From: Halomonas maura | GTDB lineage: Bacteria; Pseudomonadota; Gammaproteobacteria; Pseudomonadales; Halomonadaceae | Assembly (NCBI RefSeq): GCF_030409305.1 | Contig: NZ_JAUFPQ010000017.1 | Coordinates: forward strand, 132,106 to 196,105 | Length of the DNA stretch: 64,000 bases | Direction of reading: 5' to 3' | Part shown: piece by piece, positions 1-10,161 of the stretch | Position numbering within the stretch: the stretch's first letter is position 1 | Layout of the letters: every line of letters begins with the position of its first letter | Made by a program: the position numbers and the translations under genes | The notes under the pieces: model-generated | Databases searched by the model: none | What the model saw: only the letters and a program-made list of their open reading frames with translations | Told to the model about the DNA's origin: nothing

Positions 1-644
1 TCGTCCACCGCCTCGGGGGTGGCCGCCCCCTCCTGCACCAGGAAGGCCGCCTCGTTGATCATCGGCACCAGCAGGCGATTGACCGCGAACCCCGGGGAGT
101 CGCCCACCGGCACGGCGGTCTTGCCCAGCGCCTCGGCCAGCGCCTCGATGCGCGCCACGGTGGCATCACTGGTCTGCTCGGCGCGGATCACCTCGACGAG
201 CTTGAGCACCGGGACCGGGTTGAAGAAGTGCATGCCCACCACCCGCTCGGGACGCTCGCAGACGGCGGCGAGGCGGGTCAGCGACAGCGAGGAGGTGTTG
301 GAGGCGAGGATGGCGTCGCCGGTCAGGTGGCTGAGGTCGCGGAACAGCTTCTCCTTCAGCGCCGGCTGCTCCGGCGCCGCCTCGATGATCACCTCGCAAT
401 CGGCCAGGGCATCCAGCGCCGTGCTGGTGGCAAGCCGCCCCAGGGCGGCGTCCTTGTCGGCCTCGGCCAGCTTGTCCTTGGCCACCAGCTTGCCCAGGCC
501 CTGGTCGATGGCGCCACGGGCACGCTCGAGCTGGTCATCGGCCACGTCGTAGAGCTGGACCGGGAAGCCGCTGGTGACGAGTACCTGGGCGATGCCTTGT
601 CCCATGGTCCCGGCGCCGACCACGCCGATCGGTTGTTGGCTCAT
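1..644 (-). CDS. 3-hydroxyacyl-CoA (3-hydroxybutyryl-CoA) dehydrogenase, 3' end outside window
   Basis: The first ~214 residues of an NAD-dependent 3-hydroxyacyl-CoA dehydrogenase are visible. The enzyme oxidises 3-hydroxyacyl-CoA to 3-ketoacyl-CoA in beta-oxidation or in butyrate/PHB-type pathways. The N-terminus MSQQPIGVVGAGTMGQGIA carries the Rossmann GxGxxG motif, and ASNTSSLS and GMHFFNPVPVLKLVEV are the usual family blocks. The start is the ATG at 644, preceded by an AGGAG-like ribosome site. The C-terminal substrate domain and the stop lie beyond the left edge, so a single-domain Hbd/PaaH cannot be told apart from a longer fusion. It lies downstream of an acyl-CoA dehydrogenase on the same strand, which fits a fatty or aromatic acyl-CoA degradation group. 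Confidence 0.88.
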   Translation of the reverse strand, partial: MSQQPIGVVGAGTMGQGIAQVLVTSGFPVQLYDVADDQLERARGAIDQGLGKLVAKDKLAEADKDAALGRLATSTALDALADCEVIIEAAPEQPALKEKLFRDLSHLTGDAILASNTSSLSLTRLAAVCERPERVVGMHFFNPVPVLKLVEVIRAEQTSDATVARIEALAEALGKTAVPVGDSPGFAVNRLLVPMINEAAFLVQEGAATPEAVD

Positions 645-833
645 TGCTGCACTCTCCTGTTCGGGTGAAGGAAGCGTGTGTCGCGTCCTGCAGGTTACCG
701 GTTGCGCGCCACTTCGCGCAGCACGAACGCCTGGAACTGGCCGCTTGACGGCCCGGGCCGCTCGGTGACGCTCACCACCCTCGCTCGGGACGGTGCCAGA
801 CGGAAGGACCGCCGACCGGGGGACGGCCGGGGC

Positions 834-2627
834 TCAGAGGCTGGCCGGGTCGAGATCGGCCAGGCGCGCCATGCCGGCCTCGATCACCGCCAGCTGGGCG
901 CGGCCCACGGGCAGCCAGTGACGCAGCGCGAAGTCGGCACTGGCCAGCTTGGCGCGATAGAAGGGCTCGGTGCTGCCATCGGCCAGGGAGGCCTCGGCCC
1001 TGAGGGCGGCGCGGCCCATCTGCCAGGCGCAGAGCACATGCCCGGTCAGCGTCAGCAAGGGCGTGGCATGGGCCTGCACGGCATCCGGGCCGAGCTCGGG
1101 GTCGCGACTCCACTCCAGCACCAGCGACGCGGCCAGGCGCAGGTCGGCGGCGCCGGCCGCCAGGCTCTCGCCGAGGCTGTGCAGGTCCTCGCTGATGGAC
1201 AGCGCCCTGGCGGTGGCCTCCACCTCGTCGATCAGGCCGTCGAGGGCGGCGCCACCGTCCCGGGTCAGCTTGCGGCCGGCCAGGTCCAGGGCCTGGATGC
1301 CGTTGGTGCCCTCGTAGATGGGCGCGATGCGGGCATCGCGCAGCAGCTGGGCGGCGCCGGTCTCCTCCACGTAGCCCATGCCGCCGTGGACCTGCACCCC
1401 GAGGGAGGCGATGTCCACGGCCTGGTCGGTGGAGAAGGCCTTGACCACCGGGATCAGCAGATCGACCCGCGCCTGGGCGGCATGGCGCGCCTCGGCGTCC
1501 GCGGCATGGCGCGACACGTCCATCTGGGCGGCGCAGGTCAGCGCCAGGGCGCGCAGGGCATCGGTGCGGGCCCGCATGGACAGCAGCATGCGCTTGACGT
1601 CCAGGTGTTCGGCGATGGCGCATTCCTCGCCGCCACGAGACTGGGGACGGCGCCCCTGGGTGCGCTCCAGGGCATGGGCCAGGGCCTGCTGGCAGGCCCG
1701 CTCGGCCACGCCGATGCCCTGGATGCCGACCTTGTGGCGAGCCTCGTTCATCATGGTGAACATGTGGTTCAGGCCACGGCCGGGCTCGCCGATCAGGTAG
1801 CCGATGGCGCCGCCCTGCTCGCCGAAGCTCAGCGTGCAGGTCGGCGAGCCATGGATGCCGAGCTTGTGCTCGAGGGCGGCGCAGGTCACGTCGTTGCGCT
1901 CGCCGAGGGAGCCGTCGTCGTTGACCAGGAACTTGGGCACCAGGAACAGCGAGATGCCGCGGTTGCCCTCGGGGGCGTCCGGGGTCCTCGCCAGCACCAG
2001 GTGCAGGATGTTCTCGGCGCAGTCGTGCTCGCCCCAGGTGATATAGATCTTCTGGCCGGAGAGCCGGTAGTGGTCGCCTTCGGGCACCGCCCGGGTGCGC
2101 ACCCGGGAGAGATCCGAGCCCGCCTGGGGCTCGGTGAGATTCATGGTGCCGGTCCAGCGGCCCTCGACCAGCGGCGCCAGGTAGCGGGCCTGCTGTGCCG
2201 CGCTGCCGTGATGGGCCAGGGCCTCGATGGCGCCGGCGGTGAGCATGGGACACAGGCCCAGCGCCATGTTGGCGCCATGCAGCATCTCCTGCACGGCGCT
2301 GGCCACCACCTCGGGCAGGCCCTGGCCGCCCAGCGCCTCGGCGACCCCGATGCCGTTCCAGCCGCCCTCGGCGTAGGCGCGATAGGCCTCGGCGAAGCCC
2401 TCAGGCACGCCGACGCCGCCGTCCTCGCGCCGGTGGCAGCCCTGGCGATCGCCGCTGGCATTGAGCGGCGCCCAGACCTCGCCGGCGAGCCGGGCGGCCT
2501 CCTCCAGCACCGCCTCGACCAGTTCGGGAGTGGCCTCCTCGAAGCCGGGCAGCGATAGCGAGTCGTGCTCGAGGAGTTCCTCGAGCACGAAGCGGACGTC
2601 GCGAACGGGAGCAGCGAAGGGAGTCAT
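834..2627 (-). CDS. acyl-CoA dehydrogenase, DmdC-like long form (597 aa)
   Basis: A FAD-dependent acyl-CoA dehydrogenase of the ~600-residue subclass with an extra C-terminal domain, as in 3-methylmercaptopropionyl-CoA dehydrogenase DmdC and medium/long-chain FadE-like enzymes. It introduces the alpha-beta double bond into an acyl-CoA. Visible family blocks are NLTEPQAGSDLS in the middle domain and GGMGYVEETGAAQLLRDARI, followed by IAPIYEGTNGIQALDL, near the catalytic glutamate and FAD-binding region. The substrate cannot be read from sequence; the automatic name 'DmdC' should not be taken as proof of DMSP use. A 189-bp gap separates it from the downstream 3-hydroxyacyl-CoA dehydrogenase on the same strand, so the two may be co-transcribed. 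The ATG at 2627 follows a GAGGTG ribosome site. Confidence 0.88.
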   Translation of the reverse strand: MTPFAAPVRDVRFVLEELLEHDSLSLPGFEEATPELVEAVLEEAARLAGEVWAPLNASGDRQGCHRREDGGVGVPEGFAEAYRAYAEGGWNGIGVAEALGGQGLPEVVASAVQEMLHGANMALGLCPMLTAGAIEALAHHGSAAQQARYLAPLVEGRWTGTMNLTEPQAGSDLSRVRTRAVPEGDHYRLSGQKIYITWGEHDCAENILHLVLARTPDAPEGNRGISLFLVPKFLVNDDGSLGERNDVTCAALEHKLGIHGSPTCTLSFGEQGGAIGYLIGEPGRGLNHMFTMMNEARHKVGIQGIGVAERACQQALAHALERTQGRRPQSRGGEECAIAEHLDVKRMLLSMRARTDALRALALTCAAQMDVSRHAADAEARHAAQARVDLLIPVVKAFSTDQAVDIASLGVQVHGGMGYVEETGAAQLLRDARIAPIYEGTNGIQALDLAGRKLTRDGGAALDGLIDEVEATARALSISEDLHSLGESLAAGAADLRLAASLVLEWSRDPELGPDAVQAHATPLLTLTGHVLCAWQMGRAALRAEASLADGSTEPFYRAKLASADFALRHWLPVGRAQLAVIEAGMARLADLDPASL

Positions 2628-2658
2628 GACGGCACCTCAGGAAAAATGATACCGGCGA

Positions 2659-2675
2659 TAGTAGATTCACTACTA
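2659..2675. promoter_or_regulatory. short inverted repeat upstream of the acyl-CoA dehydrogenase
   Basis: TAGTAG and CTACTA flank a 5-base spacer, 32 bp upstream of the dehydrogenase start. Read on the minus strand, TACTAT within the repeat could serve as a -10 box. The position suits a repressor operator of a fatty-acid-type regulator, but no regulator gene is adjacent and the arms are short. Confidence 0.3.
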
Positions 2676-2709
2676 CCCGCTAACCATTGGGCCTAGGTCG
2701 CATGCCGTC

Positions 2710-4125
2710 TCACGACCGCGAGGCGCCGGCCATGCCCTCCTGCCCCGGCGCCCCGACCTCGGACGGGGTCGCCCCGTCGTCAGCGTAGTAGACGATATGC
2801 GCCTCGTCGGGGGGCGGCGGCCCCACCAGGGGCTCGGCCACCTCCACGTCGGGCACGGCCCCGGACAGGTCTTCCACATGCTCGTGCTCCAGGGCCCCCT
2901 GCACCCACTCCTCGGTCACCGACAGCTCGGCCCCCGCGGCACTCAGCGGCGTGGTGGGCGAGAACGGCGCCACCGGTACCGGCGCCGGCCGCACGCTGCG
3001 CCGCCAGCCGAAGAAGCCGACCAGGATCAGGCCCAGGGCGCCGAGCGACCAGAACAGGCCGGCATCGCCGACCACGGCCATCACCGGGGTGATGACCGGC
3101 GGACTCAGCGTCGAGCCGATGGCGTTGATCAGCAGCAGGCCCTGGCTCATGCGCACCAGGGCGCCGGCGGGGGCACGGTCGGCGGCATGGCCGACCGAGA
3201 CCGGGTACAGGGAGAAGACCCCGCCGCCGAGCAGGAACAGCAGCGCGGCCAGCCCCCAGGGCGGCAGCGGCAGCCAGAGGATGCCGGCGGAGATCATGGC
3301 GCAGAAGGCGCCGATCAGGATCAGCACCATCTGGCGGTCGTGACGGTCCGACCAGCGCCCCACCGGGTACTGCAACAGCATGGCGCCGAGGACCATGACC
3401 GCCATCAACTGGCCGACCCGGTCGACCGCGAAGCCGACCCGCTGCAGGTAGAGCGGCAGCAGGGTGTAGACCGCCGCCACGGCCAGTCCCGAGCCGAAGC
3501 TGCCCACCACGCCGGTGGGCGTCAGGGTGATCAGGCGCAGCGGCGAGAGCGGCTCGGCCCTCTCGAGCAGCGGGGTGACCCGCGGGATCATGGCCATGGG
3601 CAGCACCGACAGCGAGGCCAGCAGGCCGATCACCATGAAGGGTGCCGTGGGGCCCATGGACTGGGTGACGCCCAGCAGCAGCTGACCGAGCACCCCGGCG
3701 GCATAGATGGCGATCATGTACAGCGCCAACAGCCGCCCCCGCACCTGGGCGTCGCCGGCGGCCAGCAGCCAGCTCTCGATGACCAGGAAGACGCCCACCG
3801 TGGCCCAGCCACCGATCAGGCGCAGCGCGAACCAGGCGACAGGCTCGAAGAACAGCCCCTGCAGCAGTACCGTGACCGCCACCAGGGAGGCGAAGCTGCC
3901 GTAGGCACGGATATGGCCGATCGCCAGCAGCAGGCGGTCGTTGAACATCGCGCCCAGCGCCAGGCCGATGAAGTAGGCGGACGACACCCAGCCGATCACC
4001 ACCGGCGATTCGCCGGCGGCATCGAGGCGCAGGGTGATCAACGTGGCCAGAAAGCCATTGCCGATCCCCAGAATGAACAGCCCCAGCAGGGGTGCCAGGG
4101 CCATGAGCAGCAACTGCCGGGACAT
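2710..4125 (-). CDS. MFS transporter, YcaD-like
   Basis: A 471-residue major facilitator superfamily protein resembling E. coli YcaD: about twelve hydrophobic segments between residues 5 and 395, with GNGFLATLITLRL in the first helix region and PVGRWSDRHDRQMVL after helix 8. A hydrophilic tail of roughly 70 residues rich in Glu, Asp and Pro follows the last helix and is longer than the E. coli protein's. The frame stays open upstream to 4296, but the residues before MSRQLLLMALAPLLG are polar and low-complexity, so the ATG at 4125 is chosen. The ribosome site there is weak. The substrate is unknown. It precedes the acyl-CoA dehydrogenase on the same strand with an 82-bp gap. Confidence 0.85.
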   Translation of the reverse strand: MSRQLLLMALAPLLGLFILGIGNGFLATLITLRLDAAGESPVVIGWVSSAYFIGLALGAMFNDRLLLAIGHIRAYGSFASLVAVTVLLQGLFFEPVAWFALRLIGGWATVGVFLVIESWLLAAGDAQVRGRLLALYMIAIYAAGVLGQLLLGVTQSMGPTAPFMVIGLLASLSVLPMAMIPRVTPLLERAEPLSPLRLITLTPTGVVGSFGSGLAVAAVYTLLPLYLQRVGFAVDRVGQLMAVMVLGAMLLQYPVGRWSDRHDRQMVLILIGAFCAMISAGILWLPLPPWGLAALLFLLGGGVFSLYPVSVGHAADRAPAGALVRMSQGLLLINAIGSTLSPPVITPVMAVVGDAGLFWSLGALGLILVGFFGWRRSVRPAPVPVAPFSPTTPLSAAGAELSVTEEWVQGALEHEHVEDLSGAVPDVEVAEPLVGPPPPDEAHIVYYADDGATPSEVGAPGQEGMAGASRS

Positions 4126-4256
4126 GGGCGGGAGCCTCGAGACGGACGGTATGACGGGCGCCGCCGCAGCCGCGCAGGAAGACGCTATGGGGCTCGAATA
4201 TACGCCCGGCGCCGGTTGCCGCCAATCCCCTTCGCCCCCCTGAGCCGAGGTTTTTT

Positions 4257-4285
4257 CCTTTCGATAACGGTAGGTTATCGAAAGG
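4257..4285. other. perfect 12-bp-arm inverted repeat (hairpin or operator)
   Basis: CCTTTCGATAAC and its exact complement flank GGTAG. It sits directly after the stop of the methyltransferase gene (4293) and 132 bp before the MFS gene, all on the minus strand. Followed by A rather than T residues in that direction, it is not a classical intrinsic terminator. It is unusually AT-rich for this genome and could be an operator for the transporter gene. Confidence 0.5.
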
Positions 4286-4292
4286 GAGTCGG

Positions 4293-4931
4293 TCACCGAC
4301 GCTGCAGCAATACGACGTCGCGGGCGGGAAAGTGCACGCGCATGTCGAGGCGCCTGGCGAGCCAGGTGAAGCTAGCCTCGCTGAAGAAGCACACATGGGT
4401 GGGGTCGAGGATGTAGTGCCAGCCGGCGAAGGCCTCGGGGGAGGCGACCCGCTTGGTCATCAGGCCCAGCCAGCCCCCCGGCGCCAGGCGCCCGGCCAGC
4501 CGCTCGAGCTCGCGGCCGGGGGCGAAGAGGTGCTCGACCACCTCGCTGGCGGTGACGAAGTCGTAGGTCCGCTCCAGCACCGCCGGGTCGGGCGCATAGA
4601 AGGGATCATAGATGGCCATGGGATGGCCGGCTTCCTCGAACATCACCGAGAGGGTGGGCCCGGGGCCGGCCCCGAAATCGAGCCCTCGGGCCCCGGGGGC
4701 CAGCCGGGCGGCCAGGGGCTCGAAGAGTCGCGACAGGAAGCGTCGATAGCCGGCATCGGCCGGAGAATTCTGGTGCCGGTCGTAGACCGCCTTCTCGTCG
4801 TCCGGCGCCAGGCGCTGGTGGGCGGGCACGAAGATCAGCGCGCATTCCCGGCAGGCCAGGTAGTCACGCCGCGCATCGCGGTGATAGGGGGCGGTCTGGG
4901 GGGAAGCACATAGCGGACAGGTCGGCATCAT
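4293..4931 (-). CDS. class I SAM-dependent methyltransferase with N-terminal zinc-ribbon-like motif
   Basis: A 212-residue protein. The N-terminus has two cysteine pairs (CPLC near residue 5 and CREC near residue 27) that may bind a metal. A Rossmann methyltransferase fold follows, with motif I LDFGAGPGPTL near residue 84 and the acidic motif II region around AIYDPFY. The block ASEVVEHLF resembles the UbiG/Methyltransf_23 group. Substrate unknown; similar small proteins are often called 'methyltransferase domain protein'. It is divergent from the VOC gene at 4972 with only 40 bp between the two starts, so promoters must overlap or lie inside the flanking genes. Confidence 0.8.
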   Translation of the reverse strand: MMPTCPLCASPQTAPYHRDARRDYLACRECALIFVPAHQRLAPDDEKAVYDRHQNSPADAGYRRFLSRLFEPLAARLAPGARGLDFGAGPGPTLSVMFEEAGHPMAIYDPFYAPDPAVLERTYDFVTASEVVEHLFAPGRELERLAGRLAPGGWLGLMTKRVASPEAFAGWHYILDPTHVCFFSEASFTWLARRLDMRVHFPARDVVLLQRR

Positions 4932-4971
4932 CGTATTCTCTGAACCAGATCACTCTTCCAAGGAGACATGC

Positions 4972-5352
4972 ATGCTGTCAGGTCTGGACCACCTGGTCAT
5001 CACCGTGACCGATATCTCCCGCGCCGTGGACTTCTACACCCGGGTGCTGGGCCTCGACGTGCGCTACCGGGACCAGGAGCGCGTCGACCTGATGCTGGGC
5101 GACATGGCCCTGCGCCTGCACTGGACCGCCACCGACATTCAGCCGCGGGCCGCCACGCCGACGCCGGGCAGCCTGGACCTGTGCCTGCGCAGCCTGCTGC
5201 CCCTCGCCGAGGTCCGCCGGCACCTGGAGGCGCTGTCCGTCGAGGTGGAGCTGGGGCCGGTGACCCGCCAGGGGGCCAACGGCGAGCTCGAGTCCCTCTA
5301 CCTGCGTGACCCGGACGGCAACCTGCTGGAGATCAGTCGCCCCCTGCGCTGA
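4972..5352 (+). CDS. VOC family protein (glyoxalase/dioxygenase fold)
   Basis: A 126-residue single vicinal-oxygen-chelate domain. The opening GLDHLVITVTDISRAVDFYTRVLGLDV and the closing YLRDPDGNLLEISRPL are typical, with H7 and the glutamate near the end as likely metal ligands. These small proteins cover glyoxalases, fosfomycin-resistance-type enzymes and dioxygenase-like proteins, so the reaction cannot be assigned. The ATG at 4972 has AAGGAG eight bases upstream. An ATG four bases earlier is in another frame. Confidence 0.82.
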   Translation: MLSGLDHLVITVTDISRAVDFYTRVLGLDVRYRDQERVDLMLGDMALRLHWTATDIQPRAATPTPGSLDLCLRSLLPLAEVRRHLEALSVEVELGPVTRQGANGELESLYLRDPDGNLLEISRPLR

Positions 5353-5437
5353 CCCGGCCGCCTCGGTGGCATCATGGCCCTCAGCGGGTATCATGGGGCG
5401 AGCCGCTGTCCCGCTCCATCACCCTCAAGGACGACCG

Positions 5438-5818
5438 ATGAACGAGAACCAGACCGCCCATCGCGATCCCGTGGTCGCCGAGTCCGCCCCGTCGCCCGAC
5501 ACCACCATGGCCATGGTGATCTATGCCCTCTACCTGGCCAGCTTCGTGGTGGGCTTCACCTCCCTGGTGGGCGTGGTGATCGCCTACGTCTACCGCGGCA
5601 AGGGCCCGGCGTGGCTGGATGAGCACTACCGCTACCAGATCCGCACCTTCTGGATCGGCCTGCTCTACGGGACCGTCGCCGGCCTGCTCACGTTGATCGT
5701 GATCGGCTTCCCGCTGCTGATCGCCCTGGCCGTGTGGCTGATCATCCGCTGCGTCAAGGGCTTCAAGGGCCTGCAGGAGAAGCGCGCGCCGGACAATCCG
5801 GACACCTGGCTGGTCTGA
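5438..5818 (+). CDS. DUF4870-family membrane protein
   Basis: A 126-residue small membrane protein. After a polar N-terminus of about 25 residues come a hydrophobic segment (MAMVIYALYLASFVVGFTSL), an amphipathic stretch with HYRYQIRTFW, and two further hydrophobic segments ending near residue 108. The HYRYQIRTFW block is characteristic of DUF4870/Tic20-like proteins. Function unknown. The frame is open upstream, but the ATG at 5438 begins the recognisable protein. The next gene starts 5 bp after its stop, so the two are probably co-transcribed. Confidence 0.78.
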   Translation: MNENQTAHRDPVVAESAPSPDTTMAMVIYALYLASFVVGFTSLVGVVIAYVYRGKGPAWLDEHYRYQIRTFWIGLLYGTVAGLLTLIVIGFPLLIALAVWLIIRCVKGFKGLQEKRAPDNPDTWLV

Positions 5819-5822
5819 GGCC

Positions 5823-6752
5823 ATGGCAGCAGCGCAGACCAACGCCGGCCGCCACCAGGCCCGCGCCGTCGCCACCCTGTGGCGCTGGCTGTCCGCCTGG
5901 CGGCCGACCCCGCTGTGGCGGCTGGCCCGCCTCGCCGGCCCTCTCGTCCAGGCCGCCAGCCCCCGGGAGCGACGGGTCACCCGGATCAACCTGGCCCAGG
6001 CCTACCCGGCACTCGGCGAGGCCGACCGCCGTCGCCTGGCCCGGGACAGCCTGACCCACTCCAGCGCCACCATGCTCGAGCTGGGCTTCGCCTGGATGGG
6101 CGATCCGCAACGGGTGGCGGCCTCGATCCTCGAGGTCCATGGCCGCGAGTTGCTCGACGAGGCACGCGCCGAGGGCCGCGGGGTGATCGTGCTGGCCCCG
6201 CATTTCGGCAACTGGGAGATCCTCAACTTCTGGCTGTCGGGCCACTTTCCGTTCACCGCCATGTACGAGCCACCCAAGCTCGCGGCCCTGGACCCGGTGA
6301 CCCGCCAGGGCCGCGAACGCCAGGGCGCCCGCCTGGTGCCCACCAATCCTCGTGGCGTGGCGGCCCTGCTCAAGGCGCTCAAGCGCTGCGAGGCGGTAGG
6401 CATCCTCCCCGACCAGGAGCCGGACTGGGGCAGCGGGGTCTTCGCGCCCTTCTTCGGTCGCCCGGCCTACACCGCCACCCTGCTGCCCAAGCTGGTCGCG
6501 CGCACCGAGGCCCGGGTGGTCACCGGCATCGCCCGGCGCCTCCCCGGGCGCGGCTTCGCCCTGCACTTCCTGGCCGCCGACGCGCGGGTCTACGACGCCG
6601 ACGAGGCGAGCTCCGCCGCCGGCGTCAACGCCAGTGTGGAGGCGGCCATCGCCCTGGACCCGGCCCAGTACCAGTGGGAATACAAGCGCTATCGCAAGGT
6701 CCCCGAGCGCGAGGCGGGGCGCGCCGACTGGAAGCGCTTCCGCCTCTACTGA
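5823..6752 (+). CDS. LpxL/HtrB-type lipid A acyltransferase
   Basis: A 309-residue member of the lysophospholipid acyltransferase superfamily, LpxL/LpxM branch, which transfers a fatty acyl chain to the lipid A precursor at the inner membrane. The catalytic HxxxxE motif is H127-FGNW-E132, followed by later blocks around GILPDQEPDWGSGVFAPFFG and a C-terminal YQWEYKRYRKVP. Length matches the family. An N-terminal hydrophobic anchor is weaker than in E. coli LpxL. Whether it is the primary or a secondary acyltransferase cannot be decided from sequence alone. Confidence 0.88.
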   Translation: MAAAQTNAGRHQARAVATLWRWLSAWRPTPLWRLARLAGPLVQAASPRERRVTRINLAQAYPALGEADRRRLARDSLTHSSATMLELGFAWMGDPQRVAASILEVHGRELLDEARAEGRGVIVLAPHFGNWEILNFWLSGHFPFTAMYEPPKLAALDPVTRQGRERQGARLVPTNPRGVAALLKALKRCEAVGILPDQEPDWGSGVFAPFFGRPAYTATLLPKLVARTEARVVTGIARRLPGRGFALHFLAADARVYDADEASSAAGVNASVEAAIALDPAQYQWEYKRYRKVPEREAGRADWKRFRLY

Positions 6753-6760
6753 GGCCCGCC

Positions 6761-6790
6761 GCCCCGGCGTAGCACAGGTCTCGCCGGGGC
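6761..6790 (+). terminator. hairpin after the lipid A acyltransferase gene
   Basis: Perfect 9-bp arms GCCCCGGCG/CGCCGGGGC around a 12-base loop, starting 8 bases after the stop codon and ahead of the tenA riboswitch. No T-run follows, so it may need Rho or act only as an RNA-stabilising structure. Confidence 0.5.
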
Positions 6791-6832
6791 TGGTATTGCC
6801 GACCCAAGCTGCTAGACTGGCCCCACTCGCTT

Positions 6833-6968
6833 GACGGGGTGCCGGTGGAACCGGCTGAGATGGCGCAGGCTCGTGCTCGATACCAGAGAGCCCAGCGCTG
6901 ATCCCGTGGAACCTGATCCGGGTGGGTGCGTGGCCATGGGCCCGCACGTGAACCGGCGTAGGGAATCA
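6833..6968 (+). promoter_or_regulatory. TPP riboswitch (THI element) upstream of tenA
   Basis: The conserved THI-box pieces appear in order: GACGGGGTGCC, GGCTGAGAT, CCCGTGGAACCTGATCCGG and CCGGCGTAGGGAATCA. This is the thiamine pyrophosphate aptamer. It ends about 90 bases before the tenA start, leaving room for a structure that hides the ribosome site or terminates transcription when TPP is bound. Confidence 0.93.
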
Positions 6969-7059
6969 GGCGGTGGGCCCGGCACGCCCCCTTTCCGTCC
7001 GGCCCTCCTCCCGTCTCCCGCTGCGCCCGCCCCCGGATCCCGACCGCACCGGAGGCACG

Positions 7060-7728
7060 ATGGGCTACCGCTTCAGCGACCTGACCGACGCCTGCCAGAC
7101 TGACTGGCGCGCCTACCTCGAGCACGACTTCGTGCGTGCGCTGGGCGCCGGCTCCCTCGACGAGGGCGCCTTCCGCCACTACCTGCAGCAGGACTACCTG
7201 TTCCTGGTGCACTTCTCCCGGGCCTACGCCCTGGCCGCCTACAAGAGCCACACCCTGGCCGAGCTGCGCCACGCCTTCGAGGGCCTGAAGACCATCCTCG
7301 ACGTGGAACTCGACCTGCATGTCGGCTACTGCCGCGAGTGGGGCATCGGAGAGGACGACCTGGCGGCGCTGCCCGAGGCAAGGGCCACCCTCGCCTATAC
7401 CCGCTACGTGCTCGACACCGGCAGCCGCGGCGACCTGCTCGACCTGCACGTGGCGCTGGCCCCCTGCCTGATCGGCTACGGCGAGATCGCGGCCTGGCTG
7501 AACGCCCAGCCCTTCACGGTGCGCGGCGCGGCCAACCCCTTTGAGGCCTGGATCGCCATGTACGAGGGCGACGCCTTCCAGGCCGCCATGCACGACGAGC
7601 GGGCCTGGCTCGACGCCCGGCTGGCCGAGGTCACGCCGGAGCGCTTCGCGCGCCTGGCGACCATCTTCCGCGATGCCACGCGGCTCGAGATCGACTTCTG
7701 GCAGATGGGCCTGGATCGCGCGGACTGA
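7060..7728 (+). CDS. tenA: aminopyrimidine aminohydrolase / thiaminase II TenA
   Basis: A 222-residue TenA. The family hydrolyses the amino group of formylamino- or amino-pyrimidine thiamine breakdown products, salvaging HMP for thiamine synthesis. Family marks include FRHYLQQDYLFLVHFSRAYA and the active-site cysteine C136 in LAPCLIGYGEI, plus a C-terminal glutamate in RLEIDFW. Length is typical. The start is the ATG at 7060, with GGAGG six bases upstream; the frame also stays open from 6973, which would run into the riboswitch leader. Control by the adjacent TPP riboswitch supports the thiamine role. Confidence 0.93.
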   Translation: MGYRFSDLTDACQTDWRAYLEHDFVRALGAGSLDEGAFRHYLQQDYLFLVHFSRAYALAAYKSHTLAELRHAFEGLKTILDVELDLHVGYCREWGIGEDDLAALPEARATLAYTRYVLDTGSRGDLLDLHVALAPCLIGYGEIAAWLNAQPFTVRGAANPFEAWIAMYEGDAFQAAMHDERAWLDARLAEVTPERFARLATIFRDATRLEIDFWQMGLDRAD

Positions 7729-7958
7729 GAATGTTTCCCGCGCAAGAGCCGAGCTTGCCCGGCGACAAGCCTCTGCGAGGGCGCTGTGAACCCTTCCATG
7801 GGCGCTACTGTTGCCATCCATGGCAAAAGACCCTCGCTCCGCCTTGTCCCCGGCGCTCGACTCGGTTTGGCTCCACCCATCGATATATCCGCATGCCGCT
7901 CCTGGTCAGATCGGCATGTCGACCCGGCGATGCTCTGCCATCGCTCGACCACGACGCT

Positions 7959-10063
<2,105 letters not shown>

Positions 10064-10068
10064 AGCGC

Positions 10069-10091
10069 GGCGGCGGGGCCCACCCGCCGCC
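10069..10091 (+). terminator. GC-rich hairpin after thiC
   Basis: Perfect 9-bp arms GGCGGCGGG/CCCGCCGCC around GCCCA, beginning 5 bases after the thiC stop. There is no T-run. Confidence 0.5.
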
Positions 10092-10161
10092 GGTACCGCC
10101 GTGCGGCCGCTGGCACGTCCCCTGCATGGTCAGGGAAAGTGGACCACACGGCGGTACCCCC

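Noticed and set aside
772..2558. Long frames on both strands over the acyl-CoA dehydrogenase
   Set aside because: Only the frame at 834-2627 shows acyl-CoA dehydrogenase motifs; the others are shadows.
5381..6947. Minus-strand frames opposite the acyltransferase
   Set aside because: They overlap the LpxL-type gene fully and lack any motif; the HxxxxE motif and ribosome site support the plus strand.
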